This document shows positions 11,767 to 23,995 of a stretch of DNA of 64,000 nt, piece by piece. Position 1 is the stretch's first letter; every line of letters begins with the position of its first letter. The stretch is from Kalmusia sp. IMI 367209 (taxonomy: Eukaryota; Ascomycota; Dothideomycetes; Pleosporales; Didymosphaeriaceae): contig JAPEUQ010000019.1 in NCBI GenBank assembly GCA_027946365.1, forward strand, positions 372,001 through 436,000, written 5' to 3'. Under the pieces are notes generated by a model. The model saw only the letters and a list, made by a program, of their open reading frames with translations, was not told the DNA's origin and ran no database searches. A program made the position numbers and the translations under genes.

Positions 11767-14278
11767 ACTGGTGGTGCGTTTTGTTGAGCTGATTACAGTT
11801 GGGATTACATCACTGGTGTCTAGTATGAGTATGGGATTCCAGGCGCACCGTGTCCAATGAGGAGTAAGATGGTATATAGCCCGGTGGTAACGAAGAGAAG
11901 CCCCAAGCTCATCCTATGCGTCTATGAACTTATTGTGCATTACATCACTTATGTACACAGACTACATGATGAGCTAGGAAGCCATGCCGGGACTCTTCTA
12001 GATTACTTTAATTTTGAGACAGACTTACTATATCTCGACCTAAAGTGTGGTACCCTAGCTCTTAGAATACAAGAGACAGTGCATACACTACTTGTACCTC
12101 ATAGAGCTACAACGTATACTCCGTCATTATAAAGAAAGCACCTTTCACGCCATGGAGAGCGCGAGATACAAGCATCTCCTCCTAGTGTCCATCCCTTTCA
12201 CGACATATTTGCCCGAGGTACCAATGCCACAGTACGTCAGCTGTAACGTCTTCAGACAGTAACCACACCGAGAGCATCATACTATAAACTCGATGATACA
12301 AACCCCCTCTTCCTTGACGTAGTTTGCGCTGCGTTACCCCAAAGCATACAATGCATCTACTAGCTTCATAGAATCGTGTACGTCGCGCCGCGACATGATG
12401 TAAAACTAATACACAGATTTCTACGTTTCAAACAGTAAGCTTGGCGCGTGCTTGTTGCAAGTGAAGTGGCTCTTTTGGATGCATGAAGTGAGGGTTGCCT
12501 TGGAAGTAGCATGTTCCTTGCTTCGGTACGTACCCCAAGACAAGGTCATGGTGGGTGTTGTATCAAATGCACGGTGGAGAGACAGGCTATACTAGTATAT
12601 ATCTAGATCTATCTTTATCACGACGGTATGGTGGTTCTGGTGCTGCTGTTTTGGGGCATGCAGAACCACTATATAAACGCCAGTCTGCGTATGACTTATT
12701 CCGCGTATTGACGGGAGTCAAATGCGTAGGTAGATAGAACAGCTAAACAGAGCACACGATACGCCCAATCTCGAGCACAACATATCTCAAAACTTCCAGA
12801 CAAATTTGTTACCTCGCTCAGCGAAGTACGTCGATGAGAACTGTACGAACCGACGTACATCGGCATCTCGTCATGAACGTGCGCTATGGTACGATCTCGC
12901 GCAAGCACTTTCTCCCGTAGATCTGATCGGGGAGGAAGCGGATCGTCGTTTGTCTAGCACTTTGCAATCTCCTGGGCGGAAGATACCTGGATCGGGGCGG
13001 GGCATGGCGTGGCGCCTGGCGCGGCGACGATTGTTGGAGCTGTCACGATAATGTCATGTATTGCGAGGCGTGGTGATGAGGTAGATCAGTGGACGAGGCA
13101 GAATGGTGGGAGTATCGTCACGGTGCATGATGGGGGCTGGGATTAACAGCTGGTGGTCGGTAAATATTAGCGATAGACTCCAAAGGGATTACCATGGTGT
13201 GATGTCGTGGCTAGGGGATGCGAAAAGGTAGATCTCTGTACAAGGTAAGGTGGTTGGTGTATTATCGCGGTACTTGGTAGATCAACACTTAATGGCCTGT
13301 TTACATCAAAGAGACATCATATCTGACCACAGATCTCCTTCGAGATCTCGATGAGATCGTGTCTTCACCTGTCATACCAGCGGACAGGCGAAGCATGCTT
13401 CAGCCCTACATGCAGCAACTAACCCTAGTGTGATGCATACAGTCAATACCTTGCTCACGGTATCTCCCGTTACCGCGGAAAACATCCCTACGGATATGAA
13501 ATCTCCGCTCGCCCTCCCTGTCGCTTGCCCATTCCGCAAACCACTGCCGCTAAAAAGCCTGGCCAACAGTAGTTTTCGCATACGCTGCAGTATAAACGCC
13601 ACCGCCAAGCCACTGGAGGTTGCGTGCTTCATTGCCTAGTTGACGTGCGAGGGCGCTTTACAAATTTGATAGCTTAATCCCTCGCTACTCCCGGTAGACA
13701 GCGCGACAAGGATGTAGCTTTATGCGAAGTAGATCTGGAAGCGGGTCTTTGTCTGAAGTGTGGAGGGAAACCTTCTCGTCGCCGAATGTCTCGAACAGCC
13801 TGCAATGAAACCTTGCATTCACATCGGCAGAAATGAGGCGCATGAGGCTGAATGGAGGGGCTCGTACTTGAGGTCAGGGATAGTTGTGTCTGGACCGCTG
13901 GGAGATCAAAAGTGTGTGATACAGATTGCGCTTGCTGGTGCTTTTCTTTTTTGAGCTGTTTATGTGCTTTATCAAGTTAGAGCATCTGATTTGCCTGAGA
14001 CCTCGAAAAAGCTCCGGTGTGTTCCATTTCAGCTGAAGACATTGATGGGTTGAAAGTATAGGGTAAGTCGGCGACCTAGTTGGGATGGCAAATACCGCGT
14101 TTAACGCAAAAAAAAAAAAAAAACTTGGTACCAAAGACCTTGGACAGTTTATTTACTTTTTCGTATATCGGTGGAGACTAGGGTCTCTTTTTTAGTTTAG
14201 TCGTGACCTCGTGACTTCGTATCATGTCATTTTGAGCACACATCGTTCTCCTTCTCTCTGGGACGATTCTGTGACAGA
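11767..14278. other. Gene-poor stretch of 2.5 kb
   Basis: No open frame here shows a domain, a signal peptide or convincing splice context. Open frames of 60-90 codons occur on both strands and look random. The only clear low-complexity feature is a run of 17 A at 14108-14124. The right end should include the 3' UTR of BUB2, which stops at 14279. Confidence 0.55.
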
Positions 14279-15447
14279 TTATTTGGCATGCTTCACAATC
14301 TCTTCGTACATATCCTCGGGTATCTTGCTTGTGAAACCAGTGGCCATTGGAATGATCGCAGCTGAGTTCAACGGTGGTAGACTTCGCAGTATCTGATTTG
14401 GGCTATGGAGGAGGATCAGTAGCTGTCCATGGGGCAATGAGTATGACATGACGAACCTGGAGCTGTTCAAAAGATCACCCCGAATTAGAACTAGCTGGGC
14501 TACAATGCACAGAATATTCAAATGGGGGCCGTAGGCAAACAAGAAATCCCACAGCTTGAGGACTTCGGGCAAAGGAGGCGTGCACGCGCACATGGTCAGG
14601 ACGGAAGCGAAGGCGTAGATCTTTGCCTCCATGTGGTTGTTCATCAGGTGCGTATACAGCTTCTCATCGACGACTTGGAGCACCCTGTCCACCAGTGCTA
14701 GCCCCTTGTGCACGCCTTCCATGGAGCCTCGCACATAGCCTGGACATTCTTGGGTGATGAGCTTCTCGAAGCCCGTGAATGCCTCAACCTCGCTGCGCGC
14801 AGCATATAGGAAGGGCCCACATAGAACATTCATGCCCTGTACATAGCCAATCTGCTCGGCGTCGTTGGTGGTCGAGGCGTCCGTCCGTACACTGGCGGCA
14901 AGCGAGTGGCGTGACAACATGGCGGTGTCTGGACTGCCTCCGAATTCAGACAGCGTGGGCGGGGACTGCCACCCATTGACGCGCGCCTCGTGAGCATCGT
15001 TGAGCCTCCACGCGACAGCATTGAGGACGCGCGTGATGCTGTTCTGGGTGACGCGCCGCCGGAACAGAGGATCGCCTTGGAAGGTGCGGAAGGTGTCGTT
15101 TTGGATCTTTGTATGCGCCGGCGACGCGCCTTGTCGGACGAGGTCGAGGTAGACGTCGGTTCTCAGCGGGGGCGCATTGAGGAGTATGAGCCAGATGTAC
15201 ATGCGCAGCTCCGACTATGAGGTGCGGTTAGTATCAGCAATCCAATGGGAGTACTTTGCATGGTAGCGAAGGTGCTCCCTTTGCTCCGAGCTAGAGGGGG
15301 CACGAGTTGGAACTGGGAGTGGGGGCGTACCATGCCCTCGCTATTCGCGGGAATGCCGTCGGTCAATATGGTCCAGCGCAGCTCGTGCAGGCCCTCTTCG
15401 ACGCCCGAAGACGGACCCTTGAGCAGCAGCATATCGAGGTTCGGCAT
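14279..15447 (-). CDS. BUB2: Bub2/Cdc16-type Rab-GAP (TBC) protein of the mitotic exit checkpoint
   Basis: Three exons: 15447-15331, 15214-14457 and 14402-14279, giving 332 residues. The TBC domain shows the arginine-finger motif (IQNDTFRTF), the glutamine finger (GYVQGMNVLCGPFLY) and the Bub2 signature CACTPPLPEVLKLWDFLFAYG. Bub2 with Bfa1/Byr4 forms the GAP that holds the Tem1/Spg1 GTPase inactive at spindle poles until the spindle is positioned. The second intron (14456-14403, GTTCGT...CATAG) is 54 nt, a multiple of three without stops, so an uninterrupted frame also exists. Removing it restores the gap-free family sequence RGDLLNSSSPNQILRSLPPL, so I treat it as an intron. An insertion of low conservation lies between the arginine and glutamine fingers. 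Confidence 0.92.
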
Positions 15448-16895
15448 GGCGCTTCGAGGTGGATTGTGTGTTCGTGTGAGGTCGGTTGTTTAGAGTTTAC
15501 GATATTCGGAAGTCGCGATGGCTTGGCGCAACACCTCCAAAACTTCGTTCAGAGCTGCGCAGCCTGCACACTCTCCTTAGCAGCTTCACGCACGGCGAAT
15601 ATCCTCCCAGAGGCAGCTTTCGTAAGGCCTCCCAGTAATTCGAAGTGCCCGCAGCATCCGCATCCGCCTGCGGGCCCACCCGTCCTTCCACATGCTTGTC
15701 AAGAGATGGAGGCTGAGGGTAAATGGGTTATGAAGGTATCCACACCTGCACCGCACTTACTTCCGTCTGAACCGCGAACATATTCATCGCGCCTTGTATG
15801 CACAACAATAGCATCCCCTGCACCGCGGACGGATTGGGCACTTTGCGGCGGCTGGAATCCCACGTGCGGCCTCCATGTTACTGTACGAGTCTTAGTTGCA
15901 GGTCGCGCAAAGGTCTCCCGGCTCAAGATCTACCGGTAGCTCACGTTCGCTCTCTGCTGTCCATCCCGCTGGGCCGCGGCGCGTGTTGTTTGGCGAGGCT
16001 ATTTTTTTTTTTCATCGACTTTGCCGCGGAGCGCGAAGTACGTCACGATTTTCAGATTGGATTTGTGTCTGGTCGCGAACGGGGCCGAAGTGGATGCAGG
16101 CGAACCCACTCTGGAGAAAACGACATCGTGGAGGTCAAGCACGCAATTGCCATGTCCGCCACCGTAATTGGCCGATGGCGCGGCCCTGATGCCCAGACTC
16201 GCCGTGCGGCTGCAGCATCCCTGGCGTCCCGCTCGCAGATCCCTGTCGCTTCATCGATCCGAGCACGCGGTCCAAACACCAGCACACGCTGACCTACCGA
16301 ACTTCGCAGCGTCCTCGGGCAATTTCGTCACAGCAATGCGGCACCTAGGCAGTTCGACATGGCAGAGACTTCTACCTCGACCGTTCTCTTCTTCCTCTGC
16401 GGTCGCTGTACTACCCCGATAAAAGTGGTGAGGCCTCTACCTGCTCCTGCCATCACCCATAGTTGCTGTTGGCCAACCCCGATTGCGACCTTCCCCATTT
16501 CTCGCATCGGCGGTCTAGTTGCACGTCACGTCCGTCACGCAATCCCACATTCGTATCAGCCAATTCGGAGCAGCGAATCTTGAGACTGGGGCTACCGCGA
16601 GGCGTCTTGTCCTACACACACGCCCAGGCCCCTTCCAATTTGTGGCTTTTTAGGGCTACTTCCTCCCAGGATCCAGAGCTCGTCAGCTGGCAGGAGAGCA
16701 ACGCCAGGCCTTGGGTGCGCCGGCATCTATATATCCCAGCCGCCAGGTTCGTGTCTGTAGACTCTTGTCAAAGCTTGTCACGCTTGTCGTTCCTCGTCAG
16801 AGCAATAGCAGACCGTTCTGCTCCCCCTGCTTTCTTGACCTCGCTTTGTCCCAAGGCACCAGTCTCTGGTAGTCCTTCTTGTCCCTTCTCCCTCC
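15448..16895. promoter_or_regulatory. Divergent promoter region BUB2 / sulfate permease
   Basis: About 1.45 kb between divergent start codons. It has an 11-12 nt T run near 16002 and a TATATAT element at 16728-16734, about 165 bp upstream of the permease ATG, which is a reasonable TATA-box candidate. The longer open frames (15307-15939 on plus) have no domain and biased composition and are not called. Confidence 0.45.
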
Positions 16896-19538
16896 ATGGC
16901 ATCCACGACTACCAAGGTCGGCCACGGGCTCGCCAAAGTCTTGGGCATTGACCTGCACTACCGCCATGAAACAGGCTCCGAGCGCGTGACACGCGGAGAG
17001 AGTGTCTTCTCTGTTAGCTCTGCGGATACGTACACCGAGCAAGAGCCAACCACCTGGGAATACCTTCGCGAAATCACCCCTTCGGGTCAGGATGTCAAGC
17101 AATACTTCGTTAACCTCTTCCCGTTTCTGAAGTGGATTGGTCGCTACAATTTGCAATGGCTCATAGGAGATTTGGTCGCCGGTGAGTCCAAACACGCCGC
17201 CAGCAGTCAGGCCCTTTTCTAATCAGAGCCTGAAGGTATCACCGTCGGTGCGGTAGTTGTGCCACAGAGCATGGCGTACGCGAAGCTTGCACAGCTCGCT
17301 CCCGAGTTCGGTCTCTACTCGTCCTTCATGGGTGTTCTCATCTACTGGTTTTTTGCAACTTCCAAGGATATTACGATTGGCCCCGTCGCCGTCTTGTCAA
17401 CTGTCACCGGAAATGTCATTCTCAAAACCCAAGATAAGATCCCAGATGTTCCAGCCGACATCATAGCCTCGTCGTTGGCCGTCATCGGAGGATCGATTGT
17501 TTTGTTCCTTGGTCTTGCCCGTCTCGGCTGGATTGTCGAACTCATCACCCTCGCCGCAATTTCTGCCTTCATGACTGGTTCTGCCATCAGCATCGCCGTC
17601 GGTCAGGTTCCCACCCTGATGGGAATTACCGGCTTCTCCACCCGCGAAGCTACCTACAAAGTCGTCATAAACATTCTGAAGCACCTCGGTCGATCAGATC
17701 TCAACGCGGCCATTGGATTGACTGCCTTGACTATGCTCTATCTCATTCGCTTCACTTGCACCTACCTTGCAAAGCGGTACCCGAGTAGGCAAAAGACGTT
17801 TTTCTTCATCAGCACTTTGCGAACGGCATTTGTTATTTTGCTGTACATTGCCATCAGCTATGGTATCAACCATAGCCACCGGAAAAAGCCAAGAATCTCC
17901 GTAGTGAAAGATGTACCTCGAGGTATGTACACATTTGGATCTTACATCATACGGGCCTAACCTTCACGCAGGTTTCAAGCACGCTCGAGTTCCTCCTATC
18001 ACAACTGACATCATCTCTGCTTTTGCATCTGAGCTTCCTTCGACTGTCATTGTGCTGTTGATTGAGCACATATCCATCTCCAAATCTTTCGGCCGTGTAA
18101 ACAATTACAAGATCGATCCCTCTCAAGAACTGGTTGCCATCGGTATCACCAACGTGCTCGGTCCGTTCCTAGGCGCTTACCCGGCAACCGGTTCCTTCTC
18201 GCGTACCGCCATCAAAGCTAAAGCTGGCGTTCGTACTCCGTTTGCTGGTGTGATCACGGCTCTCGTAGTGTTGCTAGCAATCTACGCTCTCCCGGCTGTG
18301 TTCTGGTATATCCCAAATGCTGCTCTTGCGGCTGTCATTATTCACGCTGTGGGCGATTTGATCACTCCACCAAACACTGTGTACCAATTCTGGCGCATCT
18401 CTCCACTGGAAGTCCCCATCTTTTTTGCTGGTGTGTTTGTCACCATCTTTAGCAGCATCGAGAATGGAATCTACACCACAATCTCCTGTTCGGCAGCGAT
18501 ATGGGCATTCAGGGCCTTCAAGGCCCGGGGACGATTTTTAGGAAAAGCCAAGGTTCACTCTGTTATCGGCGACCATCTCCTCGACCGCCAGGAAGACAAC
18601 AAAGAATTTGGTGAAGAGACCGAGCATCGTCGCCCGGCCGCTGGCGAAGACTCAGTACGGGACGTCTTTCTGCCAATTGACCACAACGATGGTAGCAACC
18701 CGGAGATCACACTCGAGGACCCCTACCCGGGCATCTTCATCTATCGATTCTCAGAAGGGTTCAACTATCCCAATGCCAACCATTATCTGGACGAAATCAC
18801 GGACACGATATTCAAGAAGACTCGCCGGACCAACCCTAATACCTATGGCAGGCCTGGTGTAAGTAGAACCTTTCCTATTTGGAACTTTCTCCTGTGCTAG
18901 GAAAGAATCAAGACTAACATGTATAGGACCGCCCGTGGAATGACCCTGGCCCACGTCGCGGCAAGGAGGAAGCCAAAACCGACCATCGTCCCACTCTCAA
19001 GGCCATCATTCTTGACTTTTCATCGGTCAACAATGTCGATCTTACCGCGATGCAGAACATGATCGATGTGCGAAACCAACTTGACCGATATGCCGCTCCC
19101 GACACGGTAGACTGGCATTTCTGCAACGTCAACAACCGTTGGACCAAGCGGGCACTCGCAGCTGCTGGATTTGGATACTACACTCCGGAGCTGGAGGGCT
19201 CAGTGATCAACCGTTGGAAACCCATCTTCAGCGTCGCCGAAATTGGCGGTAGCCACAGCGTTGCTGCGGAGGCAGAAGCCAGAGAGCACAGGAAAGCGTT
19301 GAAGGCAGCTGCCAGACATGCCCAGCCCGATGACATTGCAGAGCACCACAACTCTTCTACAGACTCTGAGTTGGACTCGCTGGACAAGCAGCTCTCTAAT
19401 AGCAAAGCCTATGGCACGGTGGGCACGAAGCCGTCCAAGGTTGCGGTGGTGCAAGGTTTGAACCGTCCTTTGTTCCATGTGGATGTCACGGCGGCGTTGA
19501 ATAGTGCGCTTGCGAATGCGCAGAGGAAGAGTCATTGA
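16896..19538 (+). CDS. SulP-family sulfate permease with C-terminal STAS domain
   Basis: Four exons, 16896-17181, 17236-17922, 17972-18858 and 18927-19538, encode 823 residues. The SulP signature DLVAGITVGAVVVPQSMAYA spans the first junction, and it is why I chose the acceptor at 17235 over an earlier AG at 17226-17227. About ten to twelve hydrophobic helices follow, including GPVAVLSTVTGN and the region NVLGPFLGAYPATGSFSRTA, which is conserved in SulP anion transporters. A hydrophilic loop leads to a STAS domain (AIILDFSSVNNVDLTAMQNM), split by an intron in its upstream linker. The family takes up sulfate by proton symport at the plasma membrane, as in Neurospora CYS-14 and yeast Sul1/2. A plain Ser/Ala-rich tail follows STAS. 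A sulfatase gene 2.8 kb downstream may share a sulfur-acquisition role. I saw no sulfur-regulator palindrome I would trust. Confidence 0.94.
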
Positions 19539-20138
19539 GATACCCCAGGTTCGGAAGGTGCTACCAGGTATAGGTGGCAGCGCATGAGTAGTCCTATTTG
19601 TGTACATGATTCTAGATACATATGGTTTAATACACTACACAGCGACGCTTAGGCGCTTTGAGTTTTCTCCGCCACCCAGCTATTGAAAAAGCATGTGATC
19701 CCACGTAGCCTCTGAGGTGTGTTGAAGGTGAAATTACCCCCACGTGCTGGCCAAGAAACGCAGCCCTGGCTTAGCCCCTTCGGAGTTAGCGTTTCTGAGA
19801 ACGCCGCGTTGCCTCAAACATCGCATAGCTGTCCTTTCAAGGTGTTATTCAGCCGAGCCCGCCATCATCTTCACAGCCTCCACTCTCCGCTGTTCTTTCT
19901 ATTTGGTCTGTATAATGATACAGCGACCTCTGCACTTATAGTGCCTCTTCACTCTTTTTCTTCTCTCCTCAATTGCTATTGCGCAAGTAAAACGCAGCGC
20001 GGGCAGTTGTTCAGGTGGAGCTTTCCCGCCCAAGCACTTTCTTGTACCACGCACCACTTCTGCTCGAGCGCCTGAGACCTGATTCCAGCTTTCCACCCCT
20101 TGACCGAACGATTTCCCACAGCGGACGACTGAAGCACA
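19539..20138 (+). other. Intergenic region, permease 3' end to ERV46 promoter
   Basis: 600 bp between tandem genes. A pyrimidine-rich stretch with ttctttctatttgg and tttttcttctctcctc lies 180-270 bp before the ERV46 start, as is common in fungal promoters. No gene is visible. Confidence 0.5.
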
Positions 20139-21631
20139 ATGCCGGCGAAGTCGCGCTTTACACGCCTCGATGCGTTCACGAAGACAGTGGAGGATGCGCG
20201 CGTGCGCACGACGAGTGGAGGTGTGGTGACGATTACGAGTTTGTTGGTCATTTTATGGTTAGCATGGGGCGAATGGGCAGACTACAGGAAGGTCAGCGTA
20301 CGGCCGGAGCTCGTTGTCGACAAGGGGAGAGGTATGCGATTTCCTTGAACCTGCGAGAGCTGCAAGGGCGGGACGGATTGAGTCGGACTGACACGATGGT
20401 AGGCGAGAAGATGGAAATCTCGATGAATATCACTTTTCCTCGCATGCCCTGCGAGCTGCTCACGCTCGATGTCATGGACGTCTCTGGCGAACTGCAAATG
20501 GGCGTGTCTCACGGGGTTAACAAGGTGCGTTTATCACCCGAGAACGAAGGGAGCCGCGCGATTGAGATCAAGGCATTGGACCTGTAAGCGATCACCTATT
20601 CCAACTTTTGCCATGCATCAACTCATTTGGATATCCAGTCATAATGACGAAGCTTCCCACCTCGACCCCAACTACTGCGGCGAATGTTACGGTGCACCCT
20701 TCCCCTCTGACGCTGTCAAACCCGGCTGCTGCAACACTTGCGACGATGTACGGAACGCCTACGCTTCTATCTCGTGGTCCTTTGGCCGCGGTGAGGGTGT
20801 CGAACAGTGCGAGCGTGAACACTACGCCGAACATCTCGATGCGCAGCGTAAGGAAGGGTGCCGTCTTGAGGGAAGCATCAAGGTAAACAAGGTCATTGGC
20901 AACTTCCACATTGCGCCCGGGAAGTCGTTCTCCAATGGCAACATGCACGTACACGACTTGGAGAACTACTTCAAGGACGAGACGCATACATTCACGCACA
21001 AGATCCATCACTTGCGTTTTGGACCGCAACTGAGCGACGCTGTCATCTCCGACATGCAGCAAAAGCATGCGAATACCGGACCTGGAGGCTGGACGAACCA
21101 TCACATTAACCCGCTCGACAATACCGAACAAGCTACCACCGACAACGCGTTCAACTTCATGTACTTTGTTAAGGTTGTCTCAACTGCCTATCTTCCGCTT
21201 GGCTGGGAAAAGGTTGCCCCCAAGTATGGCAAGAGTGAGGACTTGCTCGGCGCCACTATCGACGCAAGCTACAAGGGTAGCATCGAGACGCACCAGTACT
21301 CCGTCACGAGCCATAAGAGGAGCCTGAAAGGGGGTCCCGACGAAGAAGATGGACACAAGGAGAGGTTACATGCCAGGGGTGGTATTCCCGGTGTCTTCTT
21401 CTCATATGTAAGTCACCCCATTTTCAAGTAGTATAGATGAAGCAGGCTAATGGTTGACAACAGGATATTTCTCCCATGAAGGTTATCAATCGTGAAGCAC
21501 GCGAAAAATCATTCTCCGGTTTCCTCGTCGGCCTATGCGCTGTCATCGGTGGTACACTCACGGTCGCGGCGGCTGTCGACCGTATGGTTTACGAGGGTGC
21601 GAACAGGATCAAGAAGATGCACTCGAATTAG
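20139..21631 (+). CDS. ERV46: Erv46/ERGIC3-type COPII vesicle cargo receptor
   Basis: Four exons, 20139-20331, 20403-20583, 20639-21407 and 21464-21631, encode 436 residues. The order is a short cytosolic N terminus (RFTRLDAFTKTVEDARV), a first membrane helix (about residues 27-46, TITSLLVILWLAWGEW), a long lumenal domain with the family motifs ELVVDKGRGEKMEISMNITFP and LTLDVMDVSGELQ, the cysteine cluster YCGECYGA/GCCNTCDDV, and a C-terminal helix (FLVGLCAVIGGTLTVAAAVD) with a short basic tail. Each splice junction falls inside a conserved motif and restores it. Erv46 forms a complex with Erv41 that cycles between ER and early Golgi and retrieves ER residents. The lumenal cysteine motif is intact. 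Confidence 0.94.
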
Positions 21632-22366
21632 GATACCCGGCCACTGTTGTATCATTCTTTCTCGTATGCATTACTCGACGGGCCTCGGCATTTCGGGGGC
21701 GATCAGGTTTGGCGTTTGGCGTATTCGCCTGGTTCTTCGACTTTGTATGGGCTAGATCTATGTCATTTGGGGGTTTAGGTGGTGGGCTGGGTGATTGCGA
21801 AAGGAGAAATTGCTCTTCTGAGCGGTGAGTATATAGTTGCTGAGGCTGTGGGCGTAGAAAGTCTATCTCATGGCAGATAGTTGATGAAGATATATGTGGA
21901 TATCACCCTTGGATGAGTGTTTCAGTGGCCATTGTGTGAGCTTCAAACCACATGTCTGGCTTTGTGATGGTATCGATCCACCTAGAGCAAAGAATTTGAC
22001 ATGTGCGTATTACTTTCCAGTGCTTTTGCAGGCATACGGGTTGGTATTCCATCAACGGAGGGGTGAGGGCGCTACGGCCGTCGGCGTTTGGTAGCTCCTA
22101 TTGGCTACGTTACTTACCCTGTAGACGATTATTGAGCGTTTTCCAAGCGCAAGGTATCTTTCATCGCTTCAGCTTTCAAGACCTAGAGCATAGAATAGCA
22201 CTGGGACTTGCTTTATGTTTGTATCCCGGGCGAGTCACGCCTACTTACACACGGACTATCAGTCCACCATAAAAGAACGCTCCACAAAATGAATGCAAAT
22301 ATGCCTCGCCCACGCATATCAACCCCAAATATGCCCACTTTGCGCAACACAGAAGCTATATATTCC
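21632..22366. other. Convergent intergenic region ERV46 / sulfatase
   Basis: 735 bp between convergent genes. No coding signal, repeat or RNA gene was recognised. It should hold both 3' UTRs. Confidence 0.5.
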
Positions 22367-23995
22367 TCATAGCTTCGCGCCCTCCAGCCTTCCCACTACC
22401 GCCCTCGGATGCACAGCCTCATCCCCAATCTCCACCATCTTCTTCTCCAGCAACCTCGTCATCCGCTCAACAACCTCCCGATACCTCGGCTCGCCATACA
22501 CATTAAACAACTCCAACGGATCCTCCTCACAGTCAAAAAGCTCCCACTCCTTCTCCTCCTCACCCCCCGGCCTCGCGCCCTCCAGCCCGAGATCCTCATT
22601 ATACCAATATATCAACTTATACCGCTGATCCCTAACCCCATAGTGCGCATACGCATTATGTATAACGTCGTTATGCATCCAGTACCGATGGTACGCAACC
22701 TGCTGCCAATCGCCCGGCGTGCAGCCCTGCAGCAGAGCCCTAAACGAAACGCCCTGCATATACGTCGGCACGGGGACGGCAGCGAAATCGAGGAACGTAG
22801 GCGCAAAGTCGACATTCGAAACGATGTCGTTGCACACGGCGCCGGCGCGGATCTCGGCTGGGTACCGCACGAGCAGCGGCATCTGGAAGGACTCCTCGTA
22901 CATGAAGCGCTTGTCGAACCAGCCGTGCTCGCCGAGGAAGAATCCCTGGTCCGACGTGTAGATGACGATGGTGTTGTCGGCGAGGCCTTCGGCGTCGAGC
23001 ACGGAGAGGAGGCGTCCCGTATTGTCGTCGATGGATTGGATCGTGCGGAGGTAGCGCTGCATGTAGCGCTGGAACTTGAATTCTGCGAGTTGCGAGGGTG
23101 TTTGGAACGTGTATACTGTGCCGTCGTCCTTGTCTATTAGACGCATTTTTGTTACGTCTTGGGGGGCGGGGATCTTCCTGTCGTCTACGGGTGAAAGTCA
23201 GCACACGATGAATGGAAAAGGGAGGGGGGGGGGTAAGTGGAACGCACTCCACGTCTCGCTATCAATCATCTTCTCCCCAACTTCGTTGCCCCCATCCGGC
23301 TGGACGAGCCCCAAATCATGATACGTCAAGTCCTCCGCGACGCGCATCTTCGCCACCTTTGCCGCTCTCGCCCGATTCTTATAATCATCCGTAAACGTAT
23401 CTGGCAGCTTGATTTCCTCCTTATACAGCTCCTTATGCTTCGGGTCACACTCCCAGCTCCGATGCGGCGCCTTGTGATGACACATGACGAAAAACGGCCG
23501 ATCCTTATCCCTCTTCTTGATGAACTCGATGCTCTTGTCCGTAATGATATCCGTCGCATACCCATCCACCCGCTTCATTCCATCCGGCTCGATGAACAGC
23601 GGATCGAAGTACTCGCCCTGCCCGGGCACAACGCTCCAGTAATCGAACCCGCTGGGCTCGTGCGCCTTTCCTTCGCCCAGATGCCACTTACCCACCATGG
23701 CAGTCTGGTAGCCGCCCGCGCGCAGCTGCTTGGCGACGTTGGGCTGGCGCGTGCTGATTTTGGAGTCGAGCGTCAGCACGCCGTTGACGTGGTTGTGCTG
23801 GCCCGTCAGGATGGTGGCGCGGGAAGGCGTGCAGATGCTGTTGGTTACGTAGCAGTGGTTGAAGAGCATGCCTTCGGAGGCGAGCCGGTCCAGGTTCGGC
23901 GTGTGATTTATCCCCGCGCCGTAGCATGATATGGCTTTTGAGGCGTGGTCGTCGGCCATGATGAAGAGGATGTTGGGCCGCGTTGGGGGCGCCAT
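22367..23995 (-). CDS. Type I sulfatase (arylsulfatase-like)
   Basis: Two exons, 23995-23248 and 23184-22367 (intron 23247-23185, GTGCGT...CGTAG, phase 1), encode 521 residues. The N terminus has the metal-binding IMADDHASKA motif, and residues 55-59 are CTPSR, the formylglycine signature with the modifiable cysteine, followed by ATILTGQHNHVNGV and GKWHLG. The second exon supplies IYTSDQGFFLGEHG, the second metal-binding site. The lumenal fingerprint KAPHRSWECDPKH resembles sulfatases acting on sulfated sugars, but the substrate cannot be read from sequence. There is no signal peptide, so a cytosolic enzyme is likely. It would free sulfate from organic esters and fits the nearby sulfate permease. 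The intron contains a 12-nt C run (G run on plus) directly after the donor region. Confidence 0.92.

Noticed and set aside
11857..14134. Several 60-90 codon open frames in the gene-poor stretch
   Set aside because: Random-looking translations, no signal peptides, no splice support and no domain.
15307..15939. 210-codon open frame on the plus strand between BUB2 and the permease
   Set aside because: It overlaps BUB2 exon 1 in antisense and shows no domain or natural composition.
22409..23929. Long plus-strand open frames across the sulfatase gene
   Set aside because: They are antisense shadows of the sulfatase coding sequence, rich in His, Arg and Val from reverse-complement codons.
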